This document shows, piece after piece, positions 6,587 through 10,081 of a stretch of 10,081 bases of DNA (its first letter is position 1; the number at the start of each line of letters is the position of its first letter). The notes under the pieces were generated by a model. It saw only the letters and a list, made by a program, of their open reading frames with translations. It made no database searches and was not told the DNA's origin. This DNA is from Bacteroidota bacterium. GTDB taxonomy: Bacteria > Bacteroidota > Bacteroidia > Chitinophagales > Chitinophagaceae. The stretch covers positions 1-10,081 of the forward strand of contig JAFDXS010000052.1 of NCBI GenBank assembly GCA_018267795.1, given 5' to 3'. The position numbers and the translations under genes were made by a program.

Positions 6587-7060
6587 ATGTTGTCAGCCAA
6601 ATATCCAGTATTGCTTATACTAAGCATCTTTATCTCATGCTTCGCCATTGCCCAGCCCCAGCCATTAAAAATAGAATCTGTAGATAACTTGTTCCTCAAT
6701 AACAATGTTCATCTCGAGAGGGGCCTCAATTGCATGGTCATCACTAAAAAGATTGATTTCGATAAAACCTTCGGCTTCGCAAAAACAGAAACCAACACCA
6801 TCAAAGTCCCCAATTTCGATTCTGTACAGGTATTAATGATTGCGCTGCCAGCAGACAATCACGATGCAGTATTAACTTTCATAAGCGCCACAAGGGCAGG
6901 GGAGGTCGTGGAAGTTTATTGCAAAGTGCAGAAGAAAAATTATCCGCTTACATATACTGCAGAGCATATCGCGGTAGTCAGCATTCCCCGCATCAAAGGC
7001 GTAAACACCATCAACTTCTACGAAGGCCACAGAAAAGTAAGATCAGTAAAGTTGAAATAA
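6587..7060 (+). CDS. Small secreted protein of unknown function
   Basis: A 157-residue protein I do not recognise. Residues 1-22 form a clear signal peptide (K5, hydrophobic 8-21, cleavage after AIA before Gln-23). C18, preceded by FIS, is a poor lipobox, so free periplasmic or secreted location is more likely than lipidation. The mature part is about 135 residues of alternating hydrophobic and polar residues, suggesting a beta-rich fold. It has two cysteines (C49, C112) that could form one disulfide. It contains no known enzyme motif and lacks a CHU_C domain. The frame stays open upstream to a TTG at 6551, but the ATG at 6587 places the signal peptide correctly. It diverges from trhO (140 bp apart) and converges on the PspC gene, 25 bp beyond its stop. 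A loose promoter-like TATAGTTTG, one base longer than consensus, lies at 6545-6553. Confidence 0.7.
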   Translation: MLSAKYPVLLILSIFISCFAIAQPQPLKIESVDNLFLNNNVHLERGLNCMVITKKIDFDKTFGFAKTETNTIKVPNFDSVQVLMIALPADNHDAVLTFISATRAGEVVEVYCKVQKKNYPLTYTAEHIAVVSIPRIKGVNTINFYEGHRKVRSVKLK

Positions 7061-7085
7061 ACGGTAATGTCTTGCTAATTAAAAC

Positions 7086-7319
7086 TTACAGCCACCTCAG
7101 CGGGTTTCTCTTCCGCATCAGTATATAGCGCTTCATATTCATCCAGAAGGCCAGCACCATATATATTATTATCGGCGAGCCCATAGTAAGGAAGGAAATG
7201 TATATAAACCACAGGCGTATGCGCGCGCTGGCCACACCCAGTTTTTCACCTATAGCAGTGCACACGCCAAAGGCTTTCCACTCTATAAAGTTCTTAATGT
7301 TGTACAATTGTTTCTGCAT
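7086..7319 (-). CDS. PspC-domain small membrane protein
   Basis: A 77-residue protein from the ATG at 7319, almost entirely one PspC domain. The family motif region is FGVCTAIGEKLGVASARIRLWFIYISF (17-43), followed by a hydrophobic stretch that reaches FWM at about 58-60, with a hairpin break at TMGSP. The C-terminus is strongly basic (KRY, MRKRNPLR), consistent with a cytoplasmic tail. Stand-alone PspC-domain proteins are common in Bacteroidota. The role is inferred to be in the membrane or envelope stress, as for PspC of the phage-shock system, but no pspA, pspB or partner is nearby. The frame extends upstream to an ATG at 7427, but that 36-residue extension would run through the aconitase terminator and has no PspC similarity. 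A good promoter lies just before the shorter start. No clear terminator is seen towards the convergent neighbour. Confidence 0.8.
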   Translation of the reverse strand: MQKQLYNIKNFIEWKAFGVCTAIGEKLGVASARIRLWFIYISFLTMGSPIIIYMVLAFWMNMKRYILMRKRNPLRWL

Positions 7320-7331
7320 AGCGGATAGTAG

Positions 7332-7362
7332 TAAAGTTACTGAATTACAGCAGCTTTTGCAA
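7332..7362 (-). promoter_or_regulatory. Promoter of the PspC gene
   Basis: On the minus strand a TTG (7360-7362) and TAACTTTA (7332-7339) are separated by 20 bases, the usual -33/-7 spacing. The -7 box matches TAnnTTTG except for the last base. The box ends 13 bases before the ATG at 7319, supporting the 77-residue form. Confidence 0.45.
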
Positions 7363-7403
7363 TAGACTGCTGCACACTTAAAAAGTTTATTTAACAAAAA
7401 TGT

Positions 7404-7437
7404 AAAAGCCCGTCGCGCATTGCGCAACGGGCTTTTT
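7404..7437 (-). terminator. Intrinsic terminator of aconitase
   Basis: A perfect 10-bp stem (AAAAGCCCGT / ACGGGCTTTT) encloses a 13-base segment that itself can pair (GCGC / GCGC). It is flanked by A and T runs and works as a strong hairpin on the minus strand. It starts 13 bases after the aconitase stop. Its symmetry means it could also stop plus-strand transcription. Confidence 0.9.
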
Positions 7438-7449
7438 AAGTAATATCAA

Positions 7450-9726
7450 TTACGCAGTAGCTTTAGCTGCAAACTGCTGACGGATCACGTTAAGCGCACC
7501 ACCTGCTTTAAACCATTCTATCTGTTGGTTATTGTAAGTATGGTTCACCAGTATCTCATCATTTGTACCATCTTTATGGTGCAGCACTACAGTCAGCTGC
7601 ACGCCGGGTGCAAACTGTGTAAGGCCGATAATGTCTATTCTGTCATCTTCCTGTATTTTATCATAGTCTGCTTTATCGGCAAATGTCAGCGCCAGCATAC
7701 CTTGTTTCTTCAGGTTGGTTTCGTGTATGCGTGCAAAGCTCTTTACCAGTATCGCACGCACGCCCAGGTGGCGTGGCTCCATAGCTGCGTGTTCGCGGCT
7801 GCTGCCTTCACCATAGTTTTCGTCACCTACTACTATGCTGCCTATGTGTGCTGCCTTGTATGCGCGCTGCACAGCAGGCACTTCGCCATATTCGCCGGTC
7901 AGTTGGTTCTTCACTTTATTAGTCTCCATGTTGAAGGCATTTATAGCGCCTATCAGCATGTTATTGCTTATGTTGTCCAGGTGACCACGGTATTTAAGCC
8001 ATGGGCCAGCCATAGATATATGGTCGGTAGTACACTTGCCGTATGCTTTTATCAGTAGCATCAGGCCGGTCAGTGCAGTACCTTCCCATGCTGCAAACGG
8101 ATGCAGCAGTTCCAGGCGGTCGCTATGCGGGTTCACTATTACAGATACCTTGCTGCCATCAGCCGCTGGTGCCTGGTAGCCGGGGTCATCTACAGCAAAG
8201 CCGCGTGGAGGCAGTTCAAAACCTTTAGGTTCATCAAGTGTCACTTCCATGCCGTCCTTATTCACCAGCTTATCCTTTAGCGGGTTAAAGCTCAGCTTAC
8301 CTGCTATTGCCAGCGCAGTCACTATCTCAGGCGATGCCACGAAAGCATGTGTGCTCGCTAAGCCATCATTACGCTTTGCAAAGTTCCTGTTGAATGATGT
8401 AATGATAGTGTTCTTGCGGGTAGGGTCATCTATGTGGCGTGCCCATTGTCCTATGCATGGTCCGCAGGCATTAGCCAGTACCTTGCCGCCCATCCTGTCA
8501 AATGTATCCAGCATACCATCACGGCCTATGGTAAAGCGCACCATTTCAGAGCCAGGTGTTATTGTAAACTCGCTCTTTGCTACCAGTCCTTTTTCCATCG
8601 CATTTTGTGCTATGAAGGCAGAGCGGCTTATATCTTCGTAAGATGAGTTGGTGCAAGAGCCTATCAGCGCTACTTCCACTTCATCAGGCCAGCCGTGTTC
8701 TTTCACAGCAGCAGCCATCTGGCTTATTGGTGTAGCAAGGTCCGGTGTGAATGGGCCATTTATATGTGGCTCCAGTTCATCCAGGTTTATTTCTATCAGT
8801 TGGTCAAAGTATCCTTCAGGTTTTTCATACACTTCTTTGTCAGCACGCAGGTTTTCCTGTACGCCGTCAGCCAGTGCAGCTATTTCTTCGCGGCCTGTAG
8901 CACGCAGGTAGTCAGCCATTTTCTTGTCGTAGGCAAACAGTGAGCAGGTTGCACCTATCTCAGCGCCCATGTTACAGATGGTGCCTTTACCGGTACAGCT
9001 CAGTGATTCTGCACCTTCGCCAAAGTATTCTACTATAGCACCCGTACCGCCTTTCACGGTTAGTATGCCGGCTACTTTCAGTATTACGTCTTTTGCTGAT
9101 ACCCAGCCATTCAGTTTTCCTGTCAGCTTCACGCCTATCAGTTTAGGCATTTTCAGTTCCCATGGCAGCCCGGCCATTACGTCAACTGCATCAGCACCGC
9201 CCACACCTACAGCTATCATACCCAGGCCACCGGCATTAGGGGTATGGCTATCGGTTCCTATCATCATACCACCGGGGAAAGCATAGTTCTCAAGCACTAC
9301 CTGGTGTATGATACCAGCACCGGCACGCCAGAAGCCTATACCATATTTATTAGAGATGGAAGCAAGGAAATCATATACTTCTTTATTTGTGTCCACAGCA
9401 GTTGCCAGATCTTCTACTGCCCCTACTTTAGCCTGTATCAGGTGGTCGCAATGCACTGTGCTTGGCACAGCTACTTTGCTGCGTCCGCAGGTCATAAATT
9501 GCAGTAGCGCCATTTGTGCAGTAGCGTCCTGCATCGCCACGCGATCGGGTGCAAAGTTTACGTAGTCCTTACCACGCACATAGGCCTGTTCCGTACGGTC
9601 ATGCATGTGTGAGTAAAGGATTTTTTCCGCCATAGTCAGTGGGCGGCCAAGTAAAGTACGTGCTTCGTTCACCTTGGCAGGCATCTGCGCGTAAACTTTC
9701 TGAATGAGGTCAAGATCAAATGGCAT
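7450..9726 (-). CDS. acn: Aconitate hydratase, mitochondrial-type
   Basis: A TCA-cycle enzyme that converts citrate to isocitrate through cis-aconitate on a [4Fe-4S] cluster in the cytoplasm. It has 758 residues, the length of the mature mitochondrial-type enzyme and shorter than AcnA or AcnB of E. coli. The cluster cysteines are visible as C358 (GSCTNSS) and C421 and C424 (ACGPC). From what I know of pig mitochondrial aconitase these numbers coincide with its mature numbering, as do R447 and R452 (FNRNFAKR), R580, and S642 in GEGSSREHA (640-647). Domain 1-3 motifs include VPSTVHCDHLIQAK (87-100) and GTDSHTPNAGGLG (157-169). The swivelling domain 4 occupies about 530-758. All catalytic residues I looked for are present, so it should be active. 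The ATG at 9726 fits the family N-terminus, with no targeting extension. It is monocistronic, with a -7 box about 60 bases upstream and a strong terminator. No other TCA gene is adjacent. Confidence 0.96.
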   Translation of the reverse strand: MPFDLDLIQKVYAQMPAKVNEARTLLGRPLTMAEKILYSHMHDRTEQAYVRGKDYVNFAPDRVAMQDATAQMALLQFMTCGRSKVAVPSTVHCDHLIQAKVGAVEDLATAVDTNKEVYDFLASISNKYGIGFWRAGAGIIHQVVLENYAFPGGMMIGTDSHTPNAGGLGMIAVGVGGADAVDVMAGLPWELKMPKLIGVKLTGKLNGWVSAKDVILKVAGILTVKGGTGAIVEYFGEGAESLSCTGKGTICNMGAEIGATCSLFAYDKKMADYLRATGREEIAALADGVQENLRADKEVYEKPEGYFDQLIEINLDELEPHINGPFTPDLATPISQMAAAVKEHGWPDEVEVALIGSCTNSSYEDISRSAFIAQNAMEKGLVAKSEFTITPGSEMVRFTIGRDGMLDTFDRMGGKVLANACGPCIGQWARHIDDPTRKNTIITSFNRNFAKRNDGLASTHAFVASPEIVTALAIAGKLSFNPLKDKLVNKDGMEVTLDEPKGFELPPRGFAVDDPGYQAPAADGSKVSVIVNPHSDRLELLHPFAAWEGTALTGLMLLIKAYGKCTTDHISMAGPWLKYRGHLDNISNNMLIGAINAFNMETNKVKNQLTGEYGEVPAVQRAYKAAHIGSIVVGDENYGEGSSREHAAMEPRHLGVRAILVKSFARIHETNLKKQGMLALTFADKADYDKIQEDDRIDIIGLTQFAPGVQLTVVLHHKDGTNDEILVNHTYNNQQIEWFKAGGALNVIRQQFAAKATA

Positions 9727-10023
9727 TTCTATGAAAAATTTGAATTAGTTATAAAGATTTCAATGAACTTCCGATTAAAAATTCGCTGCAAAATTATTCA
9801 AAATGGCAGACAATAAGAAATATATAGCCAAATGTTCAGGAAACTTCGGTATATAACTACCAACCCACCCCTGGTTTTCGTAACACAAGGTTAACTCCAT
9901 AATCAGAAGCTGAAGAATTAAATCGTCATTAAAATATCCAGATTTTTTAATGATCCTATTTCCATTCTTTATTTTTTAATATTAATTTTATGTTATATAC
10001 TATTTAGCTGCTATTACTATTGT
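9727..10023. other. AT-rich divergent intergenic region with a 9-bp inverted repeat
   Basis: About 300 bases separate aconitase (-) from the exported-protein gene at the right edge (+). The left part holds the aconitase promoter. A perfect 9-bp inverted repeat, TCATTAAAA (9926-9934) and TTTTAATGA (9945-9953) with a 10-base centre, lies about 70 bases before the plus-strand ATG. No exact -7 box is seen for that gene. No convincing gene or RNA is visible. Confidence 0.5.
9789..9796 (-). promoter_or_regulatory. -7 box for aconitase
   Basis: TAATTTTG on the minus strand matches TAnnTTTG exactly. A partial -33 (TTTC at 9817-9820) lies 20 bases further upstream. It would give a 5' UTR of about 55 bases. 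The context is AT-rich, so the match is suggestive only. Confidence 0.45.
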
Positions 10024-10081
10024 ATGAAAAAATATTACACCTTTTTTATACTGCTTATTGCCCTTATTGCAAATTCAAAGA
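10024..10081 (+). CDS. Start of an exported protein (signal peptide only)
   Basis: Nineteen codons are visible before the right edge. They read MKKYYTFFILLIALIANSK, a typical signal sequence: two lysines, then a hydrophobic core (FFILLIALIA). The ATG at 10024 is preceded by AT-rich DNA without a Shine-Dalgarno sequence, as elsewhere in the window. Nothing can be said about the mature protein. It is divergent from aconitase. Confidence 0.6.
   Translation, partial: MKKYYTFFILLIALIANSK

Noticed and set aside
7525..8058. 177-codon open frame on the plus strand
   Set aside because: It is antisense to the well-supported aconitase gene, has an odd composition (many Cys, Tyr and His) and no recognisable motif. 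It is a shadow frame.
9803..9856. 17-residue open frame (MADNKKYIAKCSGNFGI)
   Set aside because: It is short enough to occur by chance, has no ribosome binding site, and overlaps the upstream part of the aconitase promoter.
1..10081. Mobile element, phage, CRISPR or defence system
   Set aside because: I found no transposase, integrase, long terminal repeats, regularly spaced repeats or defence-family motifs. The genes are mostly core metabolism and envelope functions.

Overview
This window looks like a piece of a Bacteroidota chromosome, most plausibly Chitinophagaceae or a relative. Two proteins carry the CHU_C / gliding-motility-type C-terminal domain linked to the type IX secretion system (T9SS). 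The TonB has the N-terminal cytoplasmic motif typical of this phylum. The leucine dehydrogenase and the mitochondrial-type aconitase are also of kinds common there. Most starts lack a Shine-Dalgarno sequence, and several genes have a Bacteroidota-type -7 promoter box (TAnnTTTG). I infer the phylum from these traits; I cannot name a species.

Layout from left to right. Positions 1-280 (-) hold the N-terminal part of PurC (purine synthesis), cut by the window edge. Positions 361-915 (-) encode a small exported, possibly lipid-anchored protein with a CHU_C domain and an extra tail. Positions 1054-2127 (-) encode a leucine dehydrogenase. Then comes a 340-bp AT-rich divergent spacer. Positions 2468-4273 (+) encode a 601-residue secreted multidomain protein ending in a T9SS sorting domain. 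Two back-to-back terminators separate it from a convergent TonB at 4396-5190 (-). Positions 5373-6446 (-) encode the rhodanese-type tRNA uridine hydroxylase TrhO. Positions 6587-7060 (+) encode a small secreted protein I do not recognise, and 7086-7319 (-) a 77-residue PspC-domain membrane protein. Positions 7450-9726 (-) encode a complete aconitase. After about 300 bp of AT-rich spacer, the start of another exported protein (10024-10081, +) runs off the right edge.

The genes do not form one pathway. Most look like single-gene transcription units: five strong intrinsic terminators and at least five recognisable -7 boxes separate them. Core metabolism (purC, leucine dehydrogenase, aconitase) and tRNA modification (trhO) alternate with cell-envelope genes (T9SS cargo, TonB, PspC, two unknown exported proteins).

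I did not find phage, IS elements, CRISPR, tRNA/rRNA genes or a defence cassette. I do not see a clear undescribed multi-gene system. The most interesting items are the domain architectures of the two CHU_C-domain proteins, the unrecognised secreted protein, and a promoter that overlaps the longest-frame start of leucine dehydrogenase.
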